From contig NC_016745.1 of NCBI RefSeq assembly GCF_000243075.1, positions 3,427,001 to 3,491,000 of the forward strand: a stretch of 64,000 nt of DNA, written 5' to 3'. The translations under genes were made by a program, and so were the position numbers. This DNA is from Oceanimonas sp. GK1 (GTDB lineage Bacteria > Pseudomonadota > Gammaproteobacteria > Enterobacterales > Aeromonadaceae). The first letter of the stretch is position 1, and each line of letters starts with the position of its first letter. The notes under the pieces are model-generated. The model worked only from the letters and a program-made list of their open reading frames with translations. It ran no database searches and was not told the DNA's origin. This document shows, one piece after another, positions 30,912 to 39,616 of the stretch.

Positions 30912-31427
30912 TTACATGTCGCTCAGACGGAACAGGGCAATCTTGTTGATCTCTTTCACGGCGCGATCGAACTCGGTGTCGTAGTCGTTGTGAATACGCT
31001 CTTCAAAGGCCGCCAGGATCTGGTGACGGTTGGAGCCCTTGACCGCCATGATGAAAGGAAAGGCGAACTTTTCCTTGTAAGCGTTGTTCAGGTAAGTGAA
31101 GCGCTCGAACTCTTCGGCGGTGCACTCGCTGATGCCGGCACCGGCCTGCTCGTTGGTGGAGGCTTCGGTCAGCTCGCCGCGCTGGGCAGCCTTGCCGGCC
31201 AGATCCGGGTGAGCGTTGATCAGGTCGAGCTGAGCTTGTTTGTCGGCATTCAGCAGCACAGTGCACATACGGGCGTGCAGTTGCTCAATCTCGTTGTCGG
31301 CCTCGGTCAGGCCCTGGTCAAAGGTCTGCTCGGCCACCCAGGGAGAGTGCTCGTAAATGTCGGCGAAGATCTTGACGAACTCGTCGCGGCCCATGGTGCT
31401 GGGCTTGCAGGTCTTGAACAGGCTCAT
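30912..31427 (-). CDS. uraD: OHCU decarboxylase
   Basis: Converts 2-oxo-4-hydroxy-4-carboxy-5-ureidoimidazoline to S-allantoin, the third step of urate breakdown. The 171-residue helical protein has the family signature INAHPDLAGKAA with its catalytic histidine near residue 70, plus NEQAGAGI and FPFIMAVKG. Its start codon overlaps the puuE stop (TAATG), so translation of the two is coupled. Confidence 0.95.
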   Translation of the reverse strand: MSLFKTCKPSTMGRDEFVKIFADIYEHSPWVAEQTFDQGLTEADNEIEQLHARMCTVLLNADKQAQLDLINAHPDLAGKAAQRGELTEASTNEQAGAGISECTAEEFERFTYLNNAYKEKFAFPFIMAVKGSNRHQILAAFEERIHNDYDTEFDRAVKEINKIALFRLSDM

Positions 31428-32347
31428 TACTTGTTTCCTTTGTAGGGATGGTGCTCATGCCAGTGCTTGGCAATGTCGATGCGGCGGGTAAACCACACCT
31501 TGTCATGGCTGCGGGCGTACTTGATAAAACGCTCCAGACCGGCCATACGGCCCGGGCGGCCCAGCAGGCGGCAGTGCATGCCGATGGACAGCATCTTGGG
31601 TGCTTCGGCGCCTTCTTCATAGAGCACGTCGAAGGCATCCTTCAGGTACTGGTAAAACTCTTCGCCGGTGTTGTAGCAACCCTGGCCAAAGCGCATGTCG
31701 TTGGTGTCCATCACGTAGGGGATCACCAGGTGGCCCTTGCCGTTGTTGTCTACCCAGTACGGCAGGTCGTCGCCGTAGGAGTCGGAGTCATACAGGAAAC
31801 CGCCCTCTTCCATCACCAGCTTGCGGGTGTTGGGGCTGTCGCGACCGGTGTACCAGCCCAGCGGACGTTCGCCACAGACGCGCTCGAAGATTTCCAGCGC
31901 CTTATACAGGTGCTCGCGCTCTTCCTCTTCGCTCATGAACTGGTAGGTGATCCACTTGTAGGCGTGGGAGCAGATCTCGTGACCTTCGTCCATGAACGCC
32001 TTGGCGATTTCCGGGTAACGCTCAATGGCGGTGGCCACGGCGAAGATGGTCAGCGGAATGTCGTAGCGCTTGAACAGGCGCAGCAGGCGCCAGACACCGG
32101 CACGGCTGCCATACTCATAGATGGACTCCATGCTCATGTGACGCGCGTCCGGGAAAGACACGGCTGCCGGCATTTCCGACAGGAAGGCTTCAGATTCACC
32201 GTCACCGTGCAGCACACAGCGCTCACCGCCTTCTTCGTAGTTCAGAACAAAGTTGATGGCGATACGCGCATCACCGGGCCACTGCGGGTGAGGAGGGTTG
32301 GCACCATACCCGACGAGATCGCGGGGATAGTCTTTGTTTTGGCTCAT
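31427..32347 (-). CDS. puuE: allantoinase of the polysaccharide-deacetylase type (PuuE)
   Basis: Hydrolyses allantoin to allantoate. The 306-residue protein belongs to the polysaccharide deacetylase-like PuuE family, not the amidohydrolase AllB family: it starts DYPRDLVGYGANPPHPQWPG and contains NYEEGGE, EICSHAYKW and GWYTGRDSPNTR. An AGGAG site precedes the ATG. It is the first gene of the puuE-uraD-allA operon and diverges from uraH across a 362-bp regulatory gap. Confidence 0.95.
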   Translation of the reverse strand: MSQNKDYPRDLVGYGANPPHPQWPGDARIAINFVLNYEEGGERCVLHGDGESEAFLSEMPAAVSFPDARHMSMESIYEYGSRAGVWRLLRLFKRYDIPLTIFAVATAIERYPEIAKAFMDEGHEICSHAYKWITYQFMSEEEEREHLYKALEIFERVCGERPLGWYTGRDSPNTRKLVMEEGGFLYDSDSYGDDLPYWVDNNGKGHLVIPYVMDTNDMRFGQGCYNTGEEFYQYLKDAFDVLYEEGAEAPKMLSIGMHCRLLGRPGRMAGLERFIKYARSHDKVWFTRRIDIAKHWHEHHPYKGNK

Positions 32348-32433
32348 CTGAAAACTCCTAAAAAAACAAAGGATTACATGCCGGCCAAATACAGCCGGGA
32401 AAAGAGAGTTTGACGGTCGTCACAATCTTCCCA

Positions 32434-32445
32434 TTGTATACAATA
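32434..32445. promoter_or_regulatory. GntR-type palindromic operator ATTGTATACAAT
   Basis: Perfect 12-bp palindrome overlapping the predicted puuE -10. The left ten bases, ATTGTATAC plus a purine, recur in front of the FCD-GntR gene (56689-56698). TNGTATACNA-like sites are usual for FadR/FCD regulators. Confidence 0.62.
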
Positions 32446-32463
32446 AAATCAACTTATGTAAAT
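32436..32463 (-). promoter_or_regulatory. puuE operon promoter
   Basis: On the minus strand TTTACA (32463-32458) and TATACA (32441-32436) are 16 bp apart. The -10 lies inside the palindromic operator, so binding there would repress. Confidence 0.6.
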
Positions 32464-32709
32464 AACAGGTTTAGTTTTTGTATCGGAAGCCCGCCGCATT
32501 CTTGCTTTGCGACCACAAAGCAAAGACAATCGGCAACGGATCAAGATTCCCGCATTGAAAAATGTGACGCAGTGCTCAAAAAAACATGTCTCGATGTTAA
32601 GATAATGTAGACGCGCTGTTTATCTTGATGTAAAAATACTTCTGCCGGCGTTACCCGTCGGCAGTACCTTGGACTTTGAAGACGCAGTAATGCGCAAGGT
32701 AACTTGAAA

Positions 32710-33063
32710 ATGGGAAGACTGACTACTCACGTACTCGATACTGCCAAGGGCCTGCCCGGCTCCGACATCAAGGTTGAGCTGTACAAGGTTGACGGCGAGC
32801 AAACCACGCTGATCAACACCGTTTACACCAACCACGACGGCCGTACCGATGCCCCCATCCTGGAAGGTGCTGACTATGTTGCCGGCAAATACCAGCTGGT
32901 ATTCCACACCTCTCCTTATTTCAAGAAACAAGGTATTGAACTGCTTGAGCCGGCATTCCTGGATGACGTTGTTATCCGTTTCGGTATTGCCGAAGGCGAA
33001 GAGCACTATCACGTACCCCTGCTGATCTCGCCCTACAGCTACTCCACCTATCGCGGTAGCTAA
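32710..33063 (+). CDS. uraH: 5-hydroxyisourate hydrolase
   Basis: Transthyretin-like enzyme that hydrolyses 5-hydroxyisourate to OHCU, the second step of urate breakdown. The 117-residue protein has the N-terminal signature GRLTTHVLDTAKGLPG and the C-terminal YSTYRGS tetrapeptide of the family. The ATG at 32710 is favoured over an in-frame TTG two codons earlier. The purine permease follows 91 bp downstream. Confidence 0.96.
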   Translation: MGRLTTHVLDTAKGLPGSDIKVELYKVDGEQTTLINTVYTNHDGRTDAPILEGADYVAGKYQLVFHTSPYFKKQGIELLEPAFLDDVVIRFGIAEGEEHYHVPLLISPYSYSTYRGS

Positions 33064-33154
33064 AGGGTCGCAGACGGCTCCTGCTCATGCCGCCGGCCCA
33101 AGGAAGACTGGCGGCATGGGCAGTCTGCAAAATTACCCACGAGGACTTCCGGTT

Positions 33155-34498
33155 ATGGAACACGCCAAGCACGAGCCAACCTCTCAAACACTCCCGGCTT
33201 CCGGGGGGCTGCTGGACAAGCTGTTCAAACTGAGCGCCCATGGCACCACCGTCAAAACCGAGCTGGTAGCCGGTCTGACGACCTTTATCACCATGGCGTA
33301 CATCATTTTCGTCAACCCCAATATTATGTCTGCCTCCGGCATGGATGCGGGAGCGGTCTTCGTGGCCACCTGTATTGGCGCCGCCATTGCCACCCTGTTT
33401 ATGGGGCTCTACGCCAACTGGCCGGTGGGCCTGGCGCCGGGTATGGGCCTGAATGCCTTCTTTGCCTTCACCGTGGTCGGTGAAATGGGCTACAGCTGGG
33501 AAGTGGCGCTGGGCGCCGTATTCTGGTCCGGCATCATCTTTACCGCCATGAGCTTCTGGAAGATTCGTGAATGGGTGCTCGACGCCATTCCCGAGTCACT
33601 GCGCTATGCCATGACCGCGGGTGTGGGCCTGTTTCTGGGCTTTATCGGCCTGAAAACCGCCGGCATCATTGCCGACAGCCCGGCCACCCTGCTGACCACC
33701 GGCGACCTGACCCAGCCTCAGGCCTGGCTGGCCGTCCTCTGTTTCCTGATCATCTCCGTGCTGGCTCACCGCAAGGTATTCGGCGCCGTGCTGATCGGCG
33801 TGCTCGGCACCACCCTGATTGGTCTGGGCATGGGACTGGTGGAATACAACGGCATCTTTGCCGCGCCGCCCAGCCTGGCCCCGACCCTGTTCAAGCTAGA
33901 CATCATGGGCGCCCTGGACGTGGGCATGATCACCGTGATCCTGGCGTTTTTGTTTGTGAACATGTTCGACACCGCCGGCACCCTGATGGGCGTGGCCGAA
34001 CGCGCTCACCTGCGTCGCCCCGACGGCACCATTGAAGGCCTGAAAAAATCCCTCAAGGCCGACAGCGCCTCGTCGGTTATCGGCACCTTTGTCGGCTGTC
34101 CACCGGTTACCAGCTATGTGGAAAGCTCCGCCGGCGTGGCCGCCGGTGGCCGTACCGGCCTCACCGCCGTGACCATTGCGGCCCTGTTCCTGCTGTCCAT
34201 CTTCCTGGCGCCCCTGGCCGGCATGGTGCCCGCCTACGCCACCGCCGGAGCCCTGATCTACGTGGCCTTCCTGATGACCAGCAGCCTGGCCAGCATCGAG
34301 TGGCACGACTACACCGAAATGGCCCCGGCCGCCATCACCGCCCTGATGATGCCGCTGACCTTCTCCATCGCCAACGGCATTGCCATGGGCTTCATCTCCT
34401 ACACGGTGCTGAAAGTGGCCACCGGCCAGGCGAGCAAGGTGTCGGTGGGCGTGTATGTGTTGAGCGCCATCTTCGTCGCCAAGTTTATCTTTATGTAA
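33155..34498 (+). CDS. AzgA-type (NCS2) guanine/hypoxanthine/adenine permease
   Basis: Proton-driven purine base importer of 447 residues with about 12-14 helices. Family signatures are TELVAGLTTFITMAYIIFVNP, GLAPGMGLNAFFAFTVV, FLFVNMFDTAGTLMGVAER and the TSYVESSAGVAAGGRTGL block, which assign it to the AzgA branch rather than the UraA/XanQ branch. Choice among guanine, hypoxanthine and adenine cannot be made by eye. The start at 33155 has GAGGA ten bases upstream. Co-directional with uraH and closed by a strong terminator. Confidence 0.94.
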   Translation: MEHAKHEPTSQTLPASGGLLDKLFKLSAHGTTVKTELVAGLTTFITMAYIIFVNPNIMSASGMDAGAVFVATCIGAAIATLFMGLYANWPVGLAPGMGLNAFFAFTVVGEMGYSWEVALGAVFWSGIIFTAMSFWKIREWVLDAIPESLRYAMTAGVGLFLGFIGLKTAGIIADSPATLLTTGDLTQPQAWLAVLCFLIISVLAHRKVFGAVLIGVLGTTLIGLGMGLVEYNGIFAAPPSLAPTLFKLDIMGALDVGMITVILAFLFVNMFDTAGTLMGVAERAHLRRPDGTIEGLKKSLKADSASSVIGTFVGCPPVTSYVESSAGVAAGGRTGLTAVTIAALFLLSIFLAPLAGMVPAYATAGALIYVAFLMTSSLASIEWHDYTEMAPAAITALMMPLTFSIANGIAMGFISYTVLKVATGQASKVSVGVYVLSAIFVAKFIFM

Positions 34499-34516
34499 GC
34501 ACTTGTCACTGAAAGC

Positions 34517-34547
34517 AAAAAGCCACCGCATTGCGGTGGCTTTTTTG
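34517..34547 (+). terminator. terminator of uraH-permease unit
   Basis: AAAAAGCCACCGC pairs with GCGGTGGCTTTTT around ATT, with further T. Confidence 0.9.
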
Positions 34548-34605
34548 TTGGCTGTGTCCCGTCATGCCGGGCTTGACCCGGTATCTTGCTGCCTGCCTTG
34601 AAAAA

Positions 34606-34625
34606 ATTCCGGCTTTCGCCGGAAT
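34606..34625. repeat. short inverted repeat, ATTCCGGC/GCCGGAAT type (second copy)
   Basis: ATTCCGGC, loop TTTC, GCCGGAAT, followed by GAC as at 1328-1349. Upstream 34561-34585 carries a further short inverted repeat (CCGGGCTTGACCCGG), making a compound intergenic palindromic unit. Confidence 0.7.
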
Positions 34626-34641
34626 GACCGAGAGGGTCAGT

Positions 34642-34980
34642 TCACCCCGCCAACCGGCTCATGCGCCGGCGCAGCTCGGCCATCTTGTCGTTCATCACCC
34701 GCTCAAAACGCCCCAGCTCCAGCAGCAGCCGCTCCCGGGAGCTTTCCCGGCCCAGCAACTGCTCCAGCTCTTCAATGGCGCTGTCCAGGGTCTGGGCCAC
34801 TTCCCGGTTGATAACCCGGGGAAAATGAAACTTGAGGCTGGCGGGCAGGCAGGAGTCCGGGCCGCGTTCGAACCAGATCTTGAGCACCTTGTGGGTGTCG
34901 CTCTCACCCAGGCGAAAACGGCTGATGGCACCGGTGTCTTCAATGCCCATGGCGGCGAGCGTGGGGTAAGCCTGACTCAT
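34642..34980 (-). CDS. DUF3461 family protein
   Basis: A 112-residue cytoplasmic protein starting SQAYPTLAAMGIEDTGAISRFRL. It is a diverged paralogue of the protein at 35619-36023, sharing the YPTLAxMGI start, the HKVLKIWFERG/DVLKIYYHRP block and the ERVMxDKxxELRR end with a C-terminal coiled coil. Function unknown. It ends near the permease terminator and has a GGTTGTTATG-type start context. Confidence 0.78.
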   Translation of the reverse strand: MSQAYPTLAAMGIEDTGAISRFRLGESDTHKVLKIWFERGPDSCLPASLKFHFPRVINREVAQTLDSAIEELEQLLGRESSRERLLLELGRFERVMNDKMAELRRRMSRLAG

Positions 34981-35188
34981 AACAACCTCCGTTTACAAAA
35001 CAAACCCTTTACATTTTATTAACCCAAAGGCTAGCCGCTGGCGCCGGTTCCCATTAGAGCCAGTTACCGCGCAAGCTTAAGACCAGCTGGTCCCATGGAA
35101 CAAGGCCGGCTGGTGCTAATGCCGGCACACGGGCCCTTCTAGAGTGGGGCCACTACCTGTGAACATTACAACAAGACAAGGAGCCGTC

Positions 35189-35437
35189 ATGGCAGCACAA
35201 ACCCTTACCCTGACACTGAGCCCGGAACTTGCCACCCTGTTTGAACAATATGAAGCCCTGACCCGCGTCAGCGCTGAGCAGTATGTGCAACAACTGGTGG
35301 AAAAGACGCAGCCCACTCTGGAAGCCATGGTGGCGGCCCTGCAGGAAGCCGGCGACGACGAAGCCGCGGTGATGGAGCTGTTTGGCAGGAAAATGGCCGA
35401 GTCCATGCTGCGCCAGCAGCAGGCGGTCCAGGCGTAA
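35189..35437 (+). CDS. small hypothetical protein
   Basis: An 82-residue protein with AAGGAG seven bases before its ATG. The N-terminal strand TLTLTLSPELATLF followed by two helices (ALTRVSAEQYVQQLVEKTQ) resembles ribbon-helix-helix proteins, but I do not recognise the family. It lies alone between the two DUF3461 paralogues on the opposite strand, behind a perfect palindrome GACCAGCTGGTC (35081-35092). Confidence 0.62.
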   Translation: MAAQTLTLTLSPELATLFEQYEALTRVSAEQYVQQLVEKTQPTLEAMVAALQEAGDDEAAVMELFGRKMAESMLRQQQAVQA

Positions 35438-35485
35438 CAAACAACAAGGCCACTGTGCTCTGCATCATACAGACAACGCAGATGT

Positions 35486-35606
35486 GACACGAAGCAGCAG
35501 TGGGGATTGCCGTAGCCGACCGTCAAATGTCAGGGATGCCATTTGCCGAGCGGCCCAGGGATGGGCTTGTAGCATGTCGGCGGAGCGCAACCGCACTGTT
35601 GCTTCG
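35486..35606. repeat. nested inverted-repeat element, copy B
   Basis: Outer arms CGAAGCAGCAGTG (35490-35502) and CACTGTTGCTTCG (35594-35606) are complementary at 12 of 13 positions. The core 35518-35552 matches copy A at 10635-10670 in the opposite orientation, including TCAAATG and CATTTGCCGAGCG. Same plan of outer and inner palindromes, so one family of elements. Confidence 0.68.
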
Positions 35607-35618
35607 CACTCCTCCCGA

Positions 35619-36023
35619 TTACTTCAGCGCTTCTATCTGACGGCGCAGTTCGTCCAGCTTGTCCTGCATCACCCGCTCCATGTGCTCCAGATCCGCCAGC
35701 AACTGCTGTTTGGTGTCGGCGGTGGCCTCATCTGTTTTCACCTCACTGCCCAGTAACCAGTGCAGCTCCAGCAAGGCCTGGCGCAGGACCGGGCTGGTGT
35801 CTTCCAGACTGTGCCACTGCTCGGTTTTCTGAAACTCCACCGGTCCCAACGACCCCGGGCGGGCAAAGGTGAATTTCTTGCTGCGCGACAGCAGCGAGCC
35901 CTTTGGCCTGTGGTAATAAATCTTGAGCACGTCCGCCCGGCCCTCACGCCTGAGCTGGTAACGGCTGATGTTGTCAAAGGAGGTAATACCCATCTGGGCA
36001 AGGGTCGGATAGAGTTGGCTCAT
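35619..36023 (-). CDS. DUF3461 family protein
   Basis: A 134-residue protein: SQLYPTLAQMGITSFDNISRYQLRREGR..., then DVLKIYYHRPKGSLLSRSKKFTFARPG, the closest match to the family I recall, and a C-terminal coiled coil LADLEHMERVMQDKLDELRRQIE. It retains the SLLxRSKKFxF block better than its neighbour at 34642, which looks like the derived copy. Function unknown. Confidence 0.82.
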   Translation of the reverse strand: MSQLYPTLAQMGITSFDNISRYQLRREGRADVLKIYYHRPKGSLLSRSKKFTFARPGSLGPVEFQKTEQWHSLEDTSPVLRQALLELHWLLGSEVKTDEATADTKQQLLADLEHMERVMQDKLDELRRQIEALK

Positions 36024-36230
36024 TGCTGCTCGCTCGGAAGTTCGTCATTCAACACACTCCGCTCACTGGCGGAGAACACTGTTGCTGCAAGCCTTCTTCC
36101 TTGAGCAGCCCCGGCGGCGACCGGGTCGAGCAACAGGCCGGCAAGTCTAGCCCGGCCCACCAACAACCAACAGGGCCAGTTCACTTTTCATACTGGTACC
36201 AGTTGATCAGACCGGGTCGGCCAGACCGGG

Positions 36231-37556
36231 TCAGACCGATACCAGCACCGTCTTGCCCCGGCAGAATTCCTTCAGCGCCGGACGCCGGGCCGGGTCTGCA
36301 TCGGGCGGCCAGTGCCGACCGTGATAAGGATCCGGATTGACCCGGCACAGGTCAAAGGGCAGCGCCCGGGCCAGCCGCTCGCCCCGGCTTCGGTCCTGCG
36401 TCCAGATAGCTGCCATGCCGTCGGCAGACAGCTGCCGGCACAGCGCCAACATGGCCGCCTCATCCGGTACCCGCAGCACGCCGCAAAACGGGCCGGCGGG
36501 CCAGGCGGGAAACAGCGTCATGGCGGGGTCCGTGCCTTCAATCAGCGTCGGCGGATAATGCCAGCCCTCCTCGTCGGGCAGGTAACCGCCACAGCGAATG
36601 CGCCCGCCCCGGCGTTCGGCCTCGCGCAACTGGCGCTCCAGCCACTCCCGCTGACCGCTCTTGGCCAGCGGCCCCAGCGCCACTCCCGGCTCGTCGGGCC
36701 GGCCGGTGCGCAGCCCCGTCAACCGGGCGGTCAGCCGTTCCAGAAAGGCGTCTGCCAGGGCGGGAGTGATCAGCACGCCGCCTTCGCTCTGGCGCCAGCT
36801 GGCCCGATAGCGAAAACAGCTGTTGAGCACCGACTCCACCGCCGGCTCCAGCTCGGCATCATCCAGCACCAGTTGCACATCCGCCCGGGCCAGCTCCAGC
36901 CGCACCGGCTTGAGCTGGGCTCCCGCCAGGGCCGCCATGGCCGCCCCGCCCTTGCGCTCGCCGCTGTAGGCCAGCCCCGCAATACGCGGATCCGCCACCA
37001 GGCCGGCCACCTGCTCCTTGCTAATGCGCAGCGGCGTCACCAGCCCTTCCGGCACCTCGGCCCGGGCCAGCAGCCGCGCCAGCACATCCACCAAACGGGA
37101 CAAATGCTCCGCCGGCTTCAGCAGCAGGCCATTGCCGGCCATCAGTGCCGGCACCAGCAAGCGAAAGCATTGCCACAGGGGCGCCGGGCCGGCGGTGAGC
37201 GCCAGCATCAGCCCCAGCGGCAACTGGCCATGCTGGCTGCGCGCCGAGGGCAGCATGGCCTGACCATGGGCGGCAAAATAGGCGCATTCCTCGGCGCAGC
37301 GTTCCACCTCCTGCAGGCAATCGGCCAGCAGGGAGCCGGTCTCCAGGCAGAGCTCCCGGGCCAGGCGGTCGCGCTCGGCGGACAGCGTCGAGGCCAGCCG
37401 GAACAGCAGGGCCGCGCGCTCAGCGGGGGCCACCTGCTGCCACTCCTGGGTCGCCTCATGGGCCAGGGCCAGACTCTGCTCCAGCCGGGTTGCGCTCATA
37501 CCGGCATGGTGGGCCAGTACCCGACCGGTACCGGGATCAAAGGAAACAAAGGTCAT
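36231..37556 (-). CDS. aldehyde dehydrogenase-like protein lacking the catalytic cysteine
   Basis: A 441-residue member of the ALDH superfamily by overall pattern: LALMLALTAGPAPLWQ in place of the usual PWNFP loop, LVPALMAGNGLLLKPAEHLS, LAYSGERKGG for the cofactor loop, and VRLELARADVQLVLDDAELE, which keeps the general-base glutamate. The site of the nucleophile reads NSCFRYRASWRQSEGG; the GQxC motif is gone and the expected cysteine position is arginine by my alignment. The end lacks the usual PFGG motif as well. It may be a pseudoenzyme or use another chemistry. Compared with AstD/GabD types it is about 40 residues short. The ATG at 37556 follows AAGGAG. Confidence 0.75.
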   Translation of the reverse strand: MTFVSFDPGTGRVLAHHAGMSATRLEQSLALAHEATQEWQQVAPAERAALLFRLASTLSAERDRLARELCLETGSLLADCLQEVERCAEECAYFAAHGQAMLPSARSQHGQLPLGLMLALTAGPAPLWQCFRLLVPALMAGNGLLLKPAEHLSRLVDVLARLLARAEVPEGLVTPLRISKEQVAGLVADPRIAGLAYSGERKGGAAMAALAGAQLKPVRLELARADVQLVLDDAELEPAVESVLNSCFRYRASWRQSEGGVLITPALADAFLERLTARLTGLRTGRPDEPGVALGPLAKSGQREWLERQLREAERRGGRIRCGGYLPDEEGWHYPPTLIEGTDPAMTLFPAWPAGPFCGVLRVPDEAAMLALCRQLSADGMAAIWTQDRSRGERLARALPFDLCRVNPDPYHGRHWPPDADPARRPALKEFCRGKTVLVSV

Positions 37557-37719
37557 CACAGGGCTCCTTGTGCAGGGCTTGCCACGCCCTCAGCCACGAC
37601 ATCGGCTGGTATACTGAATGCGGTGGCACTCGGCACCACGTTTTCACCGACGTTAATAAAGGGTTAACCGGGCCACAAAGGCCAGTTACCCCCGATGAAT
37701 GGAACCAGGGAGGAGTCTC

Positions 37720-39504
37720 ATGCCCGAGCCGACGGCCGGCTATTGTTCACGCTGGCAGCGCCTGCTGCCCTTTCTCGGCTGGTGGCCCCTGGTCAACCCG
37801 GCCAGCCTGCGGGCCGACGCCCAGTCCGGCCTGACCAACGCCATCGTGGTGCTGCCCCAGGGGGTGGCCTATGCCCTGATCGCCGGCCTGCCGCCGGAAT
37901 ACGGCCTTTACGCCGCCATTGTGCCCGCCATTATTGCGGCCCTGTTCGGCTCTTCCTGGCACCTGATTTCCGGCCCCACCGCCGCCATGTCGGTGGTGGT
38001 GTTTACTTCGGTCAGCCCGCTGGCCGAGCCCGGCACCGCCACCTTTATTGCCCTGGCGCTGACCCTGACCCTGATGAAGGGGGTATTCCAGCTGGTGCTG
38101 GCCTTTGCCCGGCTCGGGGTGCTGGTGAACTTCGTGTCCCAGTCGGTGGTGATCGGCTTTACCGCCGGTGCCGCCGTGGTGATCGCCTCCAGCCAGCTGC
38201 CCACCCTGCTCGGCATTACGGTAGACGGTAATGGCAGCGTCACCGGCACCTGGTGGCAACTGCTGCATCACTTAACGGAAGTGGATTACTACAGCCTGTC
38301 GGTGGCGCTGTTTACCGTGGCGGCCTGTGTGGGCATCAAACGCTGGCGGCCACGCTGGCCCAATATGCTGATCGCCCTGGCCCTGGCCAGCGGCCTGGCG
38401 CTGTTGATTGATCCCGATCATGAACACATTGCCCTGGTGGGCGCCATTCCCGCCGGCCTGCCGCCCTTAAGCCTGCCGGACTTCAGCCTGGCCAGCATCA
38501 GTGCCCTGGCGCCGGGGGCACTGGCCATCAGCCTGCTGGGGCTGGTGGAAGCCGCTGCCATCTCCCGGGCCATTGCCAGCCGCTCCCACCAGCGCCTGGA
38601 CGACAACCAGGAGTTCATTGGCCAGGGGCTGTCGAATCTGGTGGGCGCCTTCTTCTCCTGCTACGCCTCGTCGGGCTCCTTTACCCGCACCGGCATCAAC
38701 TACACCTCGGGCGCCCGCACCCCCATGGCGGCCATCTTCGCCTCCGGCTTTTTGTTGCTGATCCTGCTGCTGATCCCGGGCATCACCACCTGGCTGCCCC
38801 TGCCGGCCATGGCCGGCCTGCTGCTGGTGGTGGCCTGGAATCTGATCGACGTTCACCATATCGGGCTGATTATTCGCGGCTCCCGCTCCGAGACCACGGT
38901 GCTCACCGCGACCTTTGCCGCTACCCTGCTGGTGGAGCTGGAATTCGCCATTTACACCGGGGTGATCCTGTCGCTGGTGTTCTACCTCAAACGCACCTCC
39001 ACTCCTCGGGTGGTGTCGATTTTGCCCGATCCCGACAGCAAGCATCCCTTTTTCGTCAACGCCGAACGCCGTCGCCTGCCCTACTGCCCCCAGCTGCGTA
39101 TTGTGCGCATTGAAGGTTCGCTGTTCTTTGGCGCGGTCAACCACGTGCAGGAATACCTGCAGGCCATTCGCGAGCCCCGACTGCTGATCGTGGGCAACGG
39201 CATCAACTTTGTGGACATGGTGGGCGCCGACATGCTGGTGCAGGAAGCCGAACGCCGGCGCGAGCTGGGCGGCGACCTTTACCTGTGCAACCTGCGGGAA
39301 GGAGTGCTGCGTTTTCTGTTGCGCAACAACCGGCTCGACGACATTCGCCGGGATCATGTGTTTATCAACAAGGGCCAGGCCATTCACCGCATCTACGATC
39401 AGCTCGACGCCGAGGTATGCCGCACCTGCACCGCTCGCATCTTTCGGGAATGCCATCTTCGGCCACCGGGGCAACCGGCGGAAAAAGCAAAAGCAGAAGG
39501 CTAA
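37720..39504 (+). CDS. SulP-family anion transporter with STAS domain
   Basis: Inner-membrane carrier of 594 residues for sulfate, bicarbonate or another anion. The sulfate transporter motif region (GLTNAIVVLPQGVAYALIAGLPPEYGLYAAIVP), about 10-12 helices, and a cytosolic STAS domain (RIVRIEGSLFFGAVNHVQEYL) are seen, with a Cys-rich tail CRTCTARIFREC. The start at 37720 sits behind GGGAGGAG, better than an in-frame ATG 21 bases earlier. The nearby taurine locus generates sulfite/sulfate, but a link is only suggestive; CobS follows by 112 bp. Confidence 0.93.
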   Translation: MPEPTAGYCSRWQRLLPFLGWWPLVNPASLRADAQSGLTNAIVVLPQGVAYALIAGLPPEYGLYAAIVPAIIAALFGSSWHLISGPTAAMSVVVFTSVSPLAEPGTATFIALALTLTLMKGVFQLVLAFARLGVLVNFVSQSVVIGFTAGAAVVIASSQLPTLLGITVDGNGSVTGTWWQLLHHLTEVDYYSLSVALFTVAACVGIKRWRPRWPNMLIALALASGLALLIDPDHEHIALVGAIPAGLPPLSLPDFSLASISALAPGALAISLLGLVEAAAISRAIASRSHQRLDDNQEFIGQGLSNLVGAFFSCYASSGSFTRTGINYTSGARTPMAAIFASGFLLLILLLIPGITTWLPLPAMAGLLLVVAWNLIDVHHIGLIIRGSRSETTVLTATFAATLLVELEFAIYTGVILSLVFYLKRTSTPRVVSILPDPDSKHPFFVNAERRRLPYCPQLRIVRIEGSLFFGAVNHVQEYLQAIREPRLLIVGNGINFVDMVGADMLVQEAERRRELGGDLYLCNLREGVLRFLLRNNRLDDIRRDHVFINKGQAIHRIYDQLDAEVCRTCTARIFRECHLRPPGQPAEKAKAEG

Positions 39505-39616
39505 CGGCGCGCTGGCCATATGGTCGGCGCGCAACTGGCCCTGTTCAGGGCCGTGGCGGGGGGTAGAGTGTGTTAACACCTTGTTACCTTTAGCCGCCGC
39601 CAGTGAGGCCAGTGCC

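Larger units (their letters stand above)
32348..32709. other. divergent control region between puuE and uraH
   Basis: No gene. AT-rich for this genome. Holds the puuE promoter with the palindrome ATTGTATACAAT, and nearer uraH an imperfect inverted repeat TTAAGATAA (32597-32605) / TTATCTTGA (32620-32628) that could be a second protein site or leader hairpin. I could not place a convincing uraH -35. Confidence 0.6.

Noticed and set aside
35081-35092. Palindrome GACCAGCTGGTC as an operator
   Set aside because: A single 12-bp palindrome with no second copy in related positions; not enough to name a regulator.
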